Shown in pieces: positions 17,107-27,311 of a stretch of DNA of 64,000 bases. The stretch is from JBAZGG01 sp041653015 (GTDB taxonomy: Bacteria; Bacillota_I; Bacilli_A; RFN20; CAG-826), in assembly GCA_041653015.1 (NCBI GenBank), contig JBAZGG010000005.1, forward strand, positions 19,819-83,818, written 5' to 3'. Position 1 is the stretch's first letter. Every line of letters starts with the position of its first letter. The translations under genes and the position numbers were made by a program. Under the pieces are notes generated by a model, which saw nothing but the letters and a program-made list of their open reading frames with translations, was not told where the DNA came from and made no database searches.

Positions 17107-19634
17107 ACAAAGTCACCACAAATAGACTTCTAAACCGCAAAATGTTTCGCGAATTAAAGAACGGTTGGAAACAGTTTTTTGCTATTATTTTTATCGCTGC
17201 ATTAGCGGTCACTCTTTACACTGGGCTCTCCGCTAATTCGCTATCTTTAGAAAAGCGCGTCAATGAGCTCTATGAAGGTGGCAACATCGCTGATATATGG
17301 ACGACTGTCACCTCCTATAATCGCTATGATGAGTATTGTATCGATCGCATCGCTGGTGAAAATAGTAAAACCGAGAGAAGATTCACCGCTTCAGCTAAAC
17401 TGAACGGATTGAATGCCACAGCCTTAATATATGAAACGTTTCCCACGATCAACAGACCATATTCATTGGAAAGCGATCAGAGCAACGATTTCTTCATTTT
17501 AGACAAGAGTTTACAAGATCGATCAATTTTTGAATTCGATGCTCCGGTGGAAATCGGCGCTCGATCAACGATATCTTTGGCGACTAGTTCGTTTTTGACG
17601 GCGTTCGATATCAACAGCGAGGAGCTGGCGACAATCGATCAATATGCGAAGGGCAATAATGATGAAGAAAAAAGAACAAATAATATTTTTCGTCAGGATT
17701 ATATCAGCCTTAAATTCACTATTTCAGGATTGATGGTTTCACCTGAGAATGTTCAGCGAGGCACATTTAATTCATCGAGTTTTCTTCTCTCAACCGATTA
17801 TTTTAAGTCGAATTTTCTCCTCTTGGCGAAAGATCATTTCACAGATGATGGATATAATCTTATCGAGTACTTTATTAATGAATATATGTTCGTCAATCAA
17901 TATTGTACAAAATTGCCAAAGGGGGAAAATGTTTCAGATGTTCGTTCTGAAATCGAAGAATATTTCAATCAATCGAAAACAAATACGCGGTTGATATACA
18001 CAGTGGACATCGATAAATTGCCGTCTAATGCTATCATTCAATCAGATATCGTTCAAGCGAAGCAGTTGACCTATATTTTCCCGATGGTTTTCTTTCTCGT
18101 CGCAGTTCTCGTCATCTTGACAACTCTATCGCAGATCATATTGAAGGAGCGCACGCAAATCGGTACGATGAAAGCGCTCGGTTTATCAAAGGCACAAATA
18201 TTTGTTCATTATGCTTTTTTAAGCATGTTTGTCTGCTCGATCGGCATCGCTTTTGGATTGATAATCGGTCCTCTGCTTCTACCATCCATCATGGGAATAA
18301 AATATGGCATTCTCTATTCTCTTCCCGCCATGACTTATACCTTCCCATTCTTTGATGTTTTAATCTGTGTCGCTGCCTTTTTAGGCGTCGCTTGTCTCGT
18401 GACTTTTTTAGTTGCGCGAAAAGAGACGAGATTGAATCCAGCGGAGTCGATGCGACCCCCTGCTCCAAAAGCTTATAAAGCCATAAAAATGGCTAAACTA
18501 GAAGGCATCTCCAGAAATCACATGTCCGTAAAGATGGCTTTTCGCAATATTCGCGCTTCTTTTGTAAAATCGATGATGGTTATTATCGGCATCGCTGGGT
18601 GCACAGCATTGCTCGTCTGTGGGCACGGCGTTGAAGACACTCTCAATTATGGAATCGAGTTAGACATGAGCAAATTCTATTGCTCAGATCTGTATGTGAC
18701 ATACTCCGCTGGATCAGGATCATTAATCGATAAAATTACTAACATACAATTTGATGATGATAGTGGAAATCAAGTCACAAATTCTGTTACAAAAGCAGAA
18801 GAATACACCGTTTTACCCATCGCTCTTAACAGCGGTGAAACAATCATTAACACTTATGTTTATGGTTTAGAAGGCAACCATCAATTCTTTAAGAGAGAGT
18901 TTGATGAAACGACGATTGGCATGAGCAATAAAATAGCGTCTGAACTAGGTGTTAAAACGGGTGATGAAGTTTCATTTACAGCAGTCGGCAAGACTTACAG
19001 CGGCGTTATCGGTGCGACTTTTGATCAATTCTCTGTCCATGGCATCTTTGTCTGCGTATCAGATGCGAAGTTCGCCAGCATCGGTCAAACAAAAACAAAT
19101 TGTTGGGTTGATATTGACCAAAACAGTGCCAGTGACGATAAAGTGGCTGGTGCCATCTCACAAATCGCTGGTGTTTCAAGCGCTGAAACTCGCACTGAGA
19201 TGAGCACAAAAATTACGAGTATCATGTCGAGCGTGGCTTACATGACCGGATCGATTAAAATATTTGCAATCTTTCTAGCGGTGGTGGTTTTATACAATTT
19301 GGCTCTTTTAAATTATCGAGAGCGTGTGCGCGATATCGCCACTTTGCGCGTCTTGGGTTTCTCAAAAGCTGAAATTGCGAGATCGCTAGTTCTCGAAATA
19401 ATGTTTTTAACCGTCATAGGCATCGCCATCGGCATGGTTTTAGGCAAACCGATGGAGATACTCGTCCTCATCGTAAATCGAACGCCACTCGTCGATTTCT
19501 TGTATCAGACGAATCTGGTCTCTTACATCATCTCGTTCGCCATCACCTTTGGAACCGCTCTCGTCGTGAATATTGCGCTTTCAGCACTCACTGGCAAGGT
19601 GAAAATGGTGGAATCGCTTAAATCAGTTGAATAA
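17100..19634 (+). CDS. FtsX-like ABC permease (two FtsX domains)
   Basis: This 844-residue membrane protein pairs with the ATPase just upstream, overlapping it by 7 nt. It has an N-terminal TM (about 20-40), a large extracellular region, a three-TM FtsX domain (about 320-445, with L-K-E-R-T-Q-I-G-T-M-K-A-L-G-L-S), another TM (about 490-510), a second extracellular region and a C-terminal FtsX domain (about 715-830, with Y-R-E-R-V-R-D-I-A-T-L-R-V-L-G-F). This duplicated form carries both half-permeases in one chain, so the working unit is likely one permease plus two ATPase subunits. Substrate unknown. Confidence 0.87.
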   Translation: MVNKVTTNRLLNRKMFRELKNGWKQFFAIIFIAALAVTLYTGLSANSLSLEKRVNELYEGGNIADIWTTVTSYNRYDEYCIDRIAGENSKTERRFTASAKLNGLNATALIYETFPTINRPYSLESDQSNDFFILDKSLQDRSIFEFDAPVEIGARSTISLATSSFLTAFDINSEELATIDQYAKGNNDEEKRTNNIFRQDYISLKFTISGLMVSPENVQRGTFNSSSFLLSTDYFKSNFLLLAKDHFTDDGYNLIEYFINEYMFVNQYCTKLPKGENVSDVRSEIEEYFNQSKTNTRLIYTVDIDKLPSNAIIQSDIVQAKQLTYIFPMVFFLVAVLVILTTLSQIILKERTQIGTMKALGLSKAQIFVHYAFLSMFVCSIGIAFGLIIGPLLLPSIMGIKYGILYSLPAMTYTFPFFDVLICVAAFLGVACLVTFLVARKETRLNPAESMRPPAPKAYKAIKMAKLEGISRNHMSVKMAFRNIRASFVKSMMVIIGIAGCTALLVCGHGVEDTLNYGIELDMSKFYCSDLYVTYSAGSGSLIDKITNIQFDDDSGNQVTNSVTKAEEYTVLPIALNSGETIINTYVYGLEGNHQFFKREFDETTIGMSNKIASELGVKTGDEVSFTAVGKTYSGVIGATFDQFSVHGIFVCVSDAKFASIGQTKTNCWVDIDQNSASDDKVAGAISQIAGVSSAETRTEMSTKITSIMSSVAYMTGSIKIFAIFLAVVVLYNLALLNYRERVRDIATLRVLGFSKAEIARSLVLEIMFLTVIGIAIGMVLGKPMEILVLIVNRTPLVDFLYQTNLVSYIISFAITFGTALVVNIALSALTGKVKMVESLKSVE

Positions 19635-19692
19635 AAGCGATGTTTTTTAATCTATCTTTTAAGATATAATAATAGCGAAAAGGAATTGAAAT

Positions 19693-21108
19693 ATGAAAGT
19701 CCAAAATCAAAAAAATCAGTCCTCGATGTGTAAGCAAGAGGTCAATCCTAATAAAGACGGGTCTTGTCCATGCTGCGGCGCCAATAATGAATCGTTAATC
19801 TTGTTAAAAACCGATAGCGCTAGCGTTTTATTTAAGAATGCGCGCATCTTAAAAATGGATGGCTCGCCGATATTTATCGGTGAGTTGTTTGTCAAAGGCA
19901 ATCGCATCGCCTATGTTGGAAAGAAGTATGATGGCAAAGAAAAGGCTGATCGAGTCATCGATGCCAATAAAAATGTTTTGATGCCCGGGTTTAAAAACGC
20001 GCACGCGCATTCGGCGATGACTTTTTTGAGGAGTTACGCGGATGATTTGTCCCTGCACGATTGGCTCTATGATTGGGTCTTTCCTGTTGAAGATCGCTTA
20101 CGTCCAGGCGATGTGTATCATCTGTCCAAACTCGGTTTTGCTGAGTATTTAACCAGCGGTATTACTGCCGCTTTTGATATGTATTATTCTCCAGAAGAAA
20201 TCGCTAAAGCGAGCAAAGATTTCGGCATGCGCATCGTGCTCGTTGGCACACCGACTGTCTCACGCGGCAGCATCGATGATTTAAAGAAGAATTATCGCAA
20301 GCTCAACCATTTTGATGAACTGGTGACCTTTCAGCTTGGCTTCCACGCTGAATACACCATAACGGAGGAGATGCTCTCGGCTCTTTCAAAAATATCTCAT
20401 GAATTAAAAGCCCCTGTCTATTCTCATTCCAGCGAGACAGAATTTGAAGTGAATGGTTGCATTCAAAGACATGGATGCACACCGACTGAATATTTTGAAA
20501 GATTAGGTCTCTTTGATTTCGGTGGTGGTGGCTATCACTGCAACTTCATGTCCGATAATGATTTGAAGATCATAAAGAAGCGCGGATTGTTCGTCACGAC
20601 TTGTCCTGGTAGCAACACCAAAATCGCTAGTGGAATCGCTCCTATTCAAAAGATGATCGATATGGGGATCAATCTGTCTATTGGAACCGATGGTCCAGCT
20701 TCGAATAACTGTTTGGATTTCTTTCGCGAGATGTTCTTAGTGACCGGCTTGCAGAAGTTGCTGTGCAAAGATCCATGCGCTTGCGAAGCATATAAAGTGC
20801 TTGAAATGGCCACTGTTGGTGGCGCTCATGCTATGCATTTAGATGATGCGGACACGCTTGATGTCGGCAAGTTAGCTGATATCATCATGATCGATCTCCA
20901 TAGACCGAATATGCAACCTCTCAACAACATAGAGAAGAACATCGTTTATAGCGGGTCTAAAGAAAACGTTAAACTGACGATGATCAACGGCAAAATTCTC
21001 TATGAAGACGGCAAATTTTACCTCGATGAATCAATCGATGATATCTACAAGAGCGCTCAAGACATCACCGATCGAATTAAAGAAGAAGTGAAGAGTTTAA
21101 AAAAATAA
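19693..21108 (+). CDS. Amidohydrolase (MTA/SAH deaminase-like) with N-terminal Cys cluster
   Basis: This 471-residue protein has an amidohydrolase barrel (about 45-450) of the TrzN/SAH-deaminase branch. Metal ligands are visible: H-A-H-S-A-M (about 101-106), H in G-F-H-A-E-Y, H-S-S-E-T-E-F-E, G-Y-H-C-N-F and the catalytic Asp in I-G-T-D-G-P-A-S-N-N. Such enzymes deaminate adenosine-type substrates. Ahead of the barrel is a short segment with Cys13, Cys25, Cys27 and Cys28 (C-P-C-C-G), which resembles a partial zinc ribbon and is not part of the usual family. A Shine-Dalgarno (AAAAGGAA) fixes the start. Single-gene unit. Confidence 0.8.
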   Translation: MKVQNQKNQSSMCKQEVNPNKDGSCPCCGANNESLILLKTDSASVLFKNARILKMDGSPIFIGELFVKGNRIAYVGKKYDGKEKADRVIDANKNVLMPGFKNAHAHSAMTFLRSYADDLSLHDWLYDWVFPVEDRLRPGDVYHLSKLGFAEYLTSGITAAFDMYYSPEEIAKASKDFGMRIVLVGTPTVSRGSIDDLKKNYRKLNHFDELVTFQLGFHAEYTITEEMLSALSKISHELKAPVYSHSSETEFEVNGCIQRHGCTPTEYFERLGLFDFGGGGYHCNFMSDNDLKIIKKRGLFVTTCPGSNTKIASGIAPIQKMIDMGINLSIGTDGPASNNCLDFFREMFLVTGLQKLLCKDPCACEAYKVLEMATVGGAHAMHLDDADTLDVGKLADIIMIDLHRPNMQPLNNIEKNIVYSGSKENVKLTMINGKILYEDGKFYLDESIDDIYKSAQDITDRIKEEVKSLKK

Positions 21109-21123
21109 TAGTTTTATACAAAT

Positions 21124-21164
21124 AAAAATGGCATTAAGATTCTGCTCTCGACGCCATTTTTTTG
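21124..21164. terminator. Bidirectional terminator
   Basis: A 9-bp stem (21124-21132 with 21153-21161) with A and T tracts lies between the amidohydrolase gene and a convergent lipoprotein gene. The loop is long (20 nt). Confidence 0.7.
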
Positions 21165-21168
21165 CTCA

Positions 21169-22257
21169 TTATAGATAGTAATCTAAGAACGCCCACAGAA
21201 GCGGATTGTGATATTGCTCTGCAGAAGTATAATTCCAAGCGACATAGTTATTATATTGTGGATAGACGGTCACATCTTCGGCTGTCAAGATGAGGCCCGA
21301 TAGAACTTGCGTTGCAACTTTCTCAGACAAATACGCTAGATGTTCTTTTCTTTCTTCCGTGTAATAAGATTTAGTCACTCTATATTGATTATCGACGAGC
21401 GATATCGTGTCGTTCACGAATACCGATCCCGACTTGATCACAGCGCCTGCCTTATCAGTTCCATTCGGCTCGACATAGTAGAACGTCGGGACAAAGCCTG
21501 TATCATATCCATATATCGCATTGTTTGTCGATGATAGACCATACTCATCTTTAAAAGCGTTCCATTCCGCTGTTTTAATCTCGCCTTGATCATCCAATCG
21601 CACTTCGTCGACATCAAAGATATAGACGGGTTCTTTACCATCGTTGTTCGTGGAGTAATACTTCAATCCGTGCGAGTTAACCCACGCGCAGTCCGGACAT
21701 GTCGCGCGTTCAAATTCAATGACGAATGGGACGCTGCCGACATATAGTTCATCAAGTTCGGCTTTGTTGACAAAAAACATATTTGGCAAAACGGCATTTT
21801 TATCAAACCAGATATTGAATTCATCGAGATTTTTGAATATTTTATTGCTCTCGTCATACATCTCTTGCACCTGTACTTTTCCATCTTTGAAAAGAGCGAT
21901 TGTCACCCTCTCATTGGAGATGGATAGACCATAGGTATTTAAACTCTCGTCTCCATTGAAGAACAGATTATAGTTAATCTTATAAATCAGGGTATGGTTC
22001 TCTTCATTGAATTTCTCTAAGACCATATGCTCAAAAGTTGACCAGCAACTGCAACCTGATTTGGTATAGACGACGACTGCAAAATTTTCTTCATCTTTAA
22101 TTTTGCTCTCTAAATTGCCATAAGTAGCAATATCGACGAGATCTCCACTGATCATCGTGCCGTAGTTTAAATGAACCTTTTCAGCATTGCTGCAGCCGAC
22201 AGAGGTAATACTTATCAGCGCGAGGGCTAACAGAGGGAGAATGTTTATTTTCTTCAT
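21169..22257 (-). CDS. Lipoprotein with two thioredoxin-like segments
   Basis: This 362-residue exported lipoprotein has lipobox S-V-G-C (Cys22). Residues about 58-75 give V-V-V-Y-T-K-S-G-C-S-C-W (Cys69, Cys71). Residues about 175-195 give V-P-F-V-I-E-F-E-R-A-T-C-P-D-C (Cys187, Cys190), a classical C-x-x-C active site. Two tandem thioredoxin-like units are likely, the second redox-competent and the first with an unusual C-x-C. It may act in extracytoplasmic disulphide or redox handling. A purine-rich AAAGAAG precedes the ATG. Monocistronic and divergent from the pot operon. Fold assignment is by motif only. Confidence 0.62.
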   Translation of the reverse strand: MKKINILPLLALALISITSVGCSNAEKVHLNYGTMISGDLVDIATYGNLESKIKDEENFAVVVYTKSGCSCWSTFEHMVLEKFNEENHTLIYKINYNLFFNGDESLNTYGLSISNERVTIALFKDGKVQVQEMYDESNKIFKNLDEFNIWFDKNAVLPNMFFVNKAELDELYVGSVPFVIEFERATCPDCAWVNSHGLKYYSTNNDGKEPVYIFDVDEVRLDDQGEIKTAEWNAFKDEYGLSSTNNAIYGYDTGFVPTFYYVEPNGTDKAGAVIKSGSVFVNDTISLVDNQYRVTKSYYTEERKEHLAYLSEKVATQVLSGLILTAEDVTVYPQYNNYVAWNYTSAEQYHNPLLWAFLDYYL

Positions 22258-22518
22258 AAAGATTTTTCTTCTTTCGTTTCAAACTTTATACTAGATTAAA
22301 GTCATAGACAACTATTATTATAATGAAAATGGCGACAAATACAAAAGTGACATTTTCTCAAACGTTTTGGCCGATATCGATGTCGATTTAAAATCAGTGT
22401 ATAAATTCTTTCAAAATTATGTTGCATTTTCATTGCACATTTTATATATTTTTCTCGAACATATATTTAAAGCAAATATTCGTCTTGAAATTTGCCTCGT
22501 GTTCGCGGAGGTATGGTT

Positions 22519-24027
22519 ATGGAAGAAAACATAATTATAAATCTTGAACATCTCTACAAAGAGTATAACAAGAAAAATGTCGTCGAAGATTTTACTTTGA
22601 AGATTAAAAAGGGAGAATTCGTCACGATTTTAGGCCCTTCCGGATGTGGGAAAACAACGACTTTGCGCATGATTGCAGGCTTTGAACTCCCAACTTCAGG
22701 AAAGATTTTGCTCAATGGCAAAAATATTACGAATCTGCCTCCGTATAAACGGCCGATCAATACCGTGTTTCAACGCTACGCATTATTTCCTCACCTAGAT
22801 GTGTATGATAATGTAGCCTTTGGTCTAAAACTTAAAAAAGTTCCGGTGAAGATTGAAAAGCACGGCAAAGAGATCACAAAGATTAAACATCTCGATGATG
22901 CCGCGATTGATGAGCTGGTGACAAAAGCCTTAAAAGTAGTTGATCTTGAAGAGATGGAAGATCGCGATATCGCCACTCTTTCAGGTGGTCAGCAGCAAAG
23001 AGTAGCTATCGCTCGTTGCATTGTCAACGAACCAGAAATCTTGCTTCTCGATGAGCCATTGGGCGCTCTCGATCTCAAGATGAGAAAAGATATGCAGCTC
23101 GAATTGAAAGAAATGCACCGAAAACTCGGCATCACTTTCATATATGTCACCCACGATCAAGAAGAAGCTTTAACGATGTCTAACACCATCGTCGTCATGA
23201 AAGATGGCGTCATTCAACAAATCGGTACCCCGGTTGATATCTACAATGAACCAAAGAATGCTTTCGTCGCTGATTTTATTGGCGAATCAAATATTTATAG
23301 CGGAACGATGATCGGCAAAAGAGAAGTTCGCTTCTTGGGCAAGAGTTTCAAATGCATTGATGATTATCCATTAAATGAAAAAGTGGATGTTGTTATCCGT
23401 CCAGAAGACATCATCATCCTTAAAAAGGATAAAGGCATTGTCAATGGCGTGATTGAATCAAAGGTATTCAAAGGCGTTCATTATCAATATCTCATCAAAG
23501 TCGGAAAGAGTGAGGTGTTCGTAAGAGACACAAAAGATTATTCGACAAACATTGAAGTTGGCTTGGAAGTAAAAAAAGAAAACATCCAGATCATGGAAAA
23601 AGAATATACGATTAATTCTTACTATGATGCTTGGATCAATAATGCGAATCAAGTCGTCATAACTGATGTTCCATTCGATGTCGATGTCAGACAGCTTCTG
23701 CCTAATTCAAAACTTAGCGAAGATGGATTTTTAGTTGGCAGAGATGGCAAGAAGTACGATTTGAACGATGCTGATGTCGTTGTTGAAATCGCTCTTGATA
23801 AAGTTGAGCTCTCTGATGATTTATCATTCGGCGAGACGCACGGCACCATCATCTCGGTGGTGTGGAAAGGTGATCACTATCAGTATTTAGTGAGAACAGA
23901 AGAGGAAGAGGATTATATCGTCGATAGTCAATATACTTGGAACGCAAACGATCGCGTCGGCATTCATGTCGCCAAAGATAATATTAAACTGAGGCTCAAA
24001 GGAGCTATTTCCAAATATGAAGTTTAA
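22519..24027 (+). CDS. potA: Spermidine/putrescine ABC transporter ATP-binding protein with two TOBE-like domains
   Basis: This ATPase of 502 residues drives polyamine import. The nucleotide-binding domain (about 1-245) has G-P-S-G-C-G-K-T-T, L-S-G-G-Q-Q-Q-R-V-A-I-A-R, L-L-L-D-E-P-L-G-A-L-D and V-T-H-D. After it come two TOBE-like halves: one with V-D-V-V-I-R-P-E-D and V-F-K-G-V-H-Y-Q-Y-L (about 290-385), and one with V-V-W-K-G-D-H-Y-Q-Y-L-V (about 410-495). A usual PotA is about 370 residues, so the second half is extra and looks like a duplication. Start at 22519, seven nt after GGAGG; an upstream in-frame TTG is less likely. First gene of potABCD. Confidence 0.9.
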   Translation: MEENIIINLEHLYKEYNKKNVVEDFTLKIKKGEFVTILGPSGCGKTTTLRMIAGFELPTSGKILLNGKNITNLPPYKRPINTVFQRYALFPHLDVYDNVAFGLKLKKVPVKIEKHGKEITKIKHLDDAAIDELVTKALKVVDLEEMEDRDIATLSGGQQQRVAIARCIVNEPEILLLDEPLGALDLKMRKDMQLELKEMHRKLGITFIYVTHDQEEALTMSNTIVVMKDGVIQQIGTPVDIYNEPKNAFVADFIGESNIYSGTMIGKREVRFLGKSFKCIDDYPLNEKVDVVIRPEDIIILKKDKGIVNGVIESKVFKGVHYQYLIKVGKSEVFVRDTKDYSTNIEVGLEVKKENIQIMEKEYTINSYYDAWINNANQVVITDVPFDVDVRQLLPNSKLSEDGFLVGRDGKKYDLNDADVVVEIALDKVELSDDLSFGETHGTIISVVWKGDHYQYLVRTEEEEDYIVDSQYTWNANDRVGIHVAKDNIKLRLKGAISKYEV

Positions 24028-24817
24028 ATTTTCAAGGAAATACCTCTGTATTCCCTATGCGGTTTTCTTGATTCTTTTTGTCGTCATTCCAATCGTTTTA
24101 GTCATCTATTATGCTTTTAGTGATGCGAATGGTTATCTCAGCATCGACGCTCTCGTCAAGTTTTTCACTTCAACGACAAAACTCAATGTCCTAATAGTCT
24201 CTATCTTCGTTGCATTTCAGACGACGATTATCTGCCTTATCATCGGTTTCCCTTTAGCGCTTTTACTCGCGAATAAGAGATTCAATAAAAATGTCGTCTT
24301 AGTGATGCTCTTCGTGATGCCGATGTGGATCAACTTCGTCTTGCGAACTGGTGCGACGAGAGATCTCTTGTCATGGATGGATATCAATGGGGGAAATTAC
24401 CCATATCTCGCGACGATGATCGGCATGGTCTATAACTATTTGCCATTCACTATTTTGCCCCTTTATACCACGATGCTTAAAATTGATAAGTCACAGTTAG
24501 AAGCCGCCAATGATTTAGGAGCGAGTCCTATCAACGTCTTTTTCAAGGCGTTGGTTCCACAGACGATTCCGGGCATTGTCTCAGCGTGCACGATGGTTTT
24601 TATGCCAACGATGTCGAGCTATGTCATCAGCGATGTTCTCTCCGAAGGGAAAATTACCTTATTCGGAAACTCCATCTATCTCAATTTTGCCAACTCGCAA
24701 TGGAATGATGGTTCCTTTATGGCTCTCATCATGTTAATCATCGTCGGTATCACGATGTTCTTGACGCGAAATGTCAACAAGGACGACGTCATGGCGACAG
24801 GAGGCAATCTATGGTAA
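24017..24817 (+). CDS. potB: Polyamine ABC transporter permease
   Basis: This 266-residue permease has six TM segments. The EAA loop L-E-A-A-N-D-L-G-A-S-P-I-N-V-F-F-K-A-L-V-P (about 157-180) contacts PotA. It overlaps potA by 11 nt and potC by 7 nt, so the four proteins are translated as a unit. Order and overlaps are those of potABCD. Confidence 0.9.
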   Translation: MKFKFSRKYLCIPYAVFLILFVVIPIVLVIYYAFSDANGYLSIDALVKFFTSTTKLNVLIVSIFVAFQTTIICLIIGFPLALLLANKRFNKNVVLVMLFVMPMWINFVLRTGATRDLLSWMDINGGNYPYLATMIGMVYNYLPFTILPLYTTMLKIDKSQLEAANDLGASPINVFFKALVPQTIPGIVSACTMVFMPTMSSYVISDVLSEGKITLFGNSIYLNFANSQWNDGSFMALIMLIIVGITMFLTRNVNKDDVMATGGNLW

Positions 24818-25656
24818 AGAAAATCTTTGCACAGATATATATATATCTCATTCTTTTCTTGATGTATCTCCCGATTTTAGTCCTCATCGCTTTTTCATTT
24901 ACGACATCGACAAACGTCGGTGTGTGGACGGGTTTCTCTTTCGATTTGTATCCCGCCTTATTTCAAAGCGAAGAGATCATGATCGCTTTAGGCAACACTC
25001 TTATCATCGCTCTTTCGAGTTCGATTATTTCTGTCATCTTAGGCACGCTGGGCGCTATCGGCGTATTCTATTCAAAGAGGCGCGCTAAAAAGACGATGGA
25101 AGGCATGACGCAAATCCCTGTCGTAAACGCGGAGATTGTCATGGCCTTATCGCTCGTCGTCATGTTTGTTTTTATCGGTACCTATTTCTTCGCCGGTGCT
25201 TCCATATTCTCTTTCTGGACTCTATTGATCGGTCACGTCGTTTTATCTCTTCCTTTTGTCTATCTTTCTGTCAAACCAAAATTGCAGCAGATGGACCCGA
25301 GCATTTATGAAGCTGCTCTCGACTTGGGTGCAACTCCGCAAAAAGCTCTATGGAAAGTCATGATTCCGCAAATATTGCCCGGTATCCTATCAGGATTCTT
25401 ACTAGCGATAACTCTCTCTCTCGATGATTTTATCATCACCGCCTTCACAAGAAGCGCTGGTCTGCTCAGCGGTGAGAAGACGATTGAGACATTGTCGACG
25501 CTCGTGCAAGCAAAGATTAAAAAAGGACCAATTCCACCTGAGATGCGCGCTCTGACAACCATTATTTTTCTTCTCGTCTTAGCGATCGTCATCGGTGTGA
25601 CGGTCTACAACTCCTATAAAGCTAAACAAGCGAAAGTGCGAAAGGGCAGGATATAA
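24811..25656 (+). CDS. potC: Polyamine ABC transporter permease
   Basis: This 281-residue permease has six TM segments and EAA loop Y-E-A-A-L-D-L-G-A-T-P-Q-K-A-L-W-K-V-M-I-P (about 167-190), followed by the PotC-type S-L-D-D-F-I-I-T-A-F (about 208-217). It overlaps potB and is followed after 2 nt by potD. Confidence 0.9.
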   Translation: MVKKIFAQIYIYLILFLMYLPILVLIAFSFTTSTNVGVWTGFSFDLYPALFQSEEIMIALGNTLIIALSSSIISVILGTLGAIGVFYSKRRAKKTMEGMTQIPVVNAEIVMALSLVVMFVFIGTYFFAGASIFSFWTLLIGHVVLSLPFVYLSVKPKLQQMDPSIYEAALDLGATPQKALWKVMIPQILPGILSGFLLAITLSLDDFIITAFTRSAGLLSGEKTIETLSTLVQAKIKKGPIPPEMRALTTIIFLLVLAIVIGVTVYNSYKAKQAKVRKGRI

Positions 25657-25658
25657 GT

Positions 25659-27302
25659 ATGAAATATCGCAATATTTTATTGACGACTCTTGTCGTCTTA
25701 TCATCGACCGCTCTGCTCGCCGGCTGCTCATCGCAAGGTGAGAGAGAGCATACCTTGAGAGTGTTAAACTGGGAAGATTATATCTATCAACCGACCGAAG
25801 ATGGAGAACCTTCTGCTCTATTGGATCAATTTGTTGATTATATCGAAGAAAAAGACGGCTATCGCCCTACGATTGTCTATGATACTTTCGACACCAACGA
25901 GACGATGCTCAATTCATTGAAGACGGGCAAATATACCTATGATTTGATCTGCCCATCCGATTACATGATTCAAAAGATGTTGAGCCAAGACCTGCTCGAG
26001 CCTTACGATTTTTCGCAGATGCCAAATTATGTCTCTCATTGCTCACCTTATCTGCGCAATATCTTTAAAGATATTAAGTCGACGAGCGTCACGAATGGAA
26101 CGGAGTATGTCGTCGATGATTATGCTGCTGGTTACATGTGGGGAACGCTAGGCATTCTGTACAACCCCACTTTTAAAGATTTCGCTGATATTCCTGAAGA
26201 ACAAATCGATGAGGATATGGGCGAGTGGAACGCTCTTTGGGATGCCAAATATAGCAAGACCATCTCGATTAAAGATTCGATGCGCGACACTTACTCTATC
26301 GGAATTATGCGCGTCTATGATCAAGATCGCCCTGACCTAGGTGTCGAAAAGGGTTTTACCACGCTAAAAAATGAATTCGCGGATGGAATAATTTCCAGCG
26401 TTGAATACAATGCTTCTTTGACGAAAATATTCAATATGCACGATGATGCTACTGTCGCTGCTGTTCAACAGGCTCTCATCGATCTGAAGAGCAATATCTT
26501 CGGCTTTGAAGTCGATTCAGGAAAAGAGGATATCACCACGGGTAAAATCGGTATTAATACCGCGTGGAGTGGCGACGCTGTCTATTCCATGGATAAAGGC
26601 GATTCATATGGCGAAAGCGGTGTGACGCTCTACTATAAAATACCTGAAACGGGTGGCAACATCTGGTTCGATGGTTGGGTCATGCCAAAAAGCGATACTT
26701 TGAATAAGGAATTAGCGGAAGAATTTGTGGATTTTCTTTCCTCTCCTAGCAACGCTGCTTTAAACATGTATGGAATCGGCTATTCATCATTCATCGGTGG
26801 CGATGAAATAATGGAGCAGTTGAAGATGTGGTACGATCCACGCGCTTATGAGCTGTTCCAATACGATGAAGAGGCTGATGATTGGGTTTACGATGAAAAA
26901 GGAAATTATGTTCCGATTGAAGGCATGGAAGATAAGTCATGGAACGACATCGCTCCTAGTGAGGATTGGTATACGATCGACCTCTCATATTTCTTTGAAG
27001 GAACAGGCGATTATACGCTTGACGATATGACGTTCTATTCCACGGAAATCAACCGTCAGTTTTCAACTCAATATCCCGATATAAATGAGATTAATCATCT
27101 GGCGATCATGTCTGATTATGGCGAAGCCAATAGCAAAATTCTCAATATGTGGGAGATCGTCAAAAGCGATTCATTGCCATTGTGGGCTATTCTCCTATTT
27201 GCTGCTGAAATTATTTTAGCGGCGGGTCTCATCGCTTACTTTTTAATCAGAAGACAAATAAATAAGAATCGTCGAGCGCAAAGGAAAGCTAAAAACGCCT
27301 AG
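25659..27302 (+). CDS. potD: Polyamine-binding lipoprotein with insertion and C-terminal TM
   Basis: This 547-residue solute-binding protein has a lipoprotein signal (L-A-G-C, about 21-24), then V-L-N-W-E-D-Y-I (about 35-42), the PotD start of the mature domain, Y-D-L-I-C-P-S-D-Y-M-I and G-K-I-G-I-N-T-A-W-S-G-D-A (ligand-site loop). Usual PotD is about 350 residues. Here an acidic, aromatic-rich insert (about 385-455) and a C-terminal TM segment (about 505-530) with a basic tail are added, so it appears to be held to the membrane at both ends. GGCAGGA precedes the ATG. Last gene of the operon. Confidence 0.88.
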   Translation: MKYRNILLTTLVVLSSTALLAGCSSQGEREHTLRVLNWEDYIYQPTEDGEPSALLDQFVDYIEEKDGYRPTIVYDTFDTNETMLNSLKTGKYTYDLICPSDYMIQKMLSQDLLEPYDFSQMPNYVSHCSPYLRNIFKDIKSTSVTNGTEYVVDDYAAGYMWGTLGILYNPTFKDFADIPEEQIDEDMGEWNALWDAKYSKTISIKDSMRDTYSIGIMRVYDQDRPDLGVEKGFTTLKNEFADGIISSVEYNASLTKIFNMHDDATVAAVQQALIDLKSNIFGFEVDSGKEDITTGKIGINTAWSGDAVYSMDKGDSYGESGVTLYYKIPETGGNIWFDGWVMPKSDTLNKELAEEFVDFLSSPSNAALNMYGIGYSSFIGGDEIMEQLKMWYDPRAYELFQYDEEADDWVYDEKGNYVPIEGMEDKSWNDIAPSEDWYTIDLSYFFEGTGDYTLDDMTFYSTEINRQFSTQYPDINEINHLAIMSDYGEANSKILNMWEIVKSDSLPLWAILLFAAEIILAAGLIAYFLIRRQINKNRRAQRKAKNA

Positions 27303-27311
27303 ATTTCTTTC

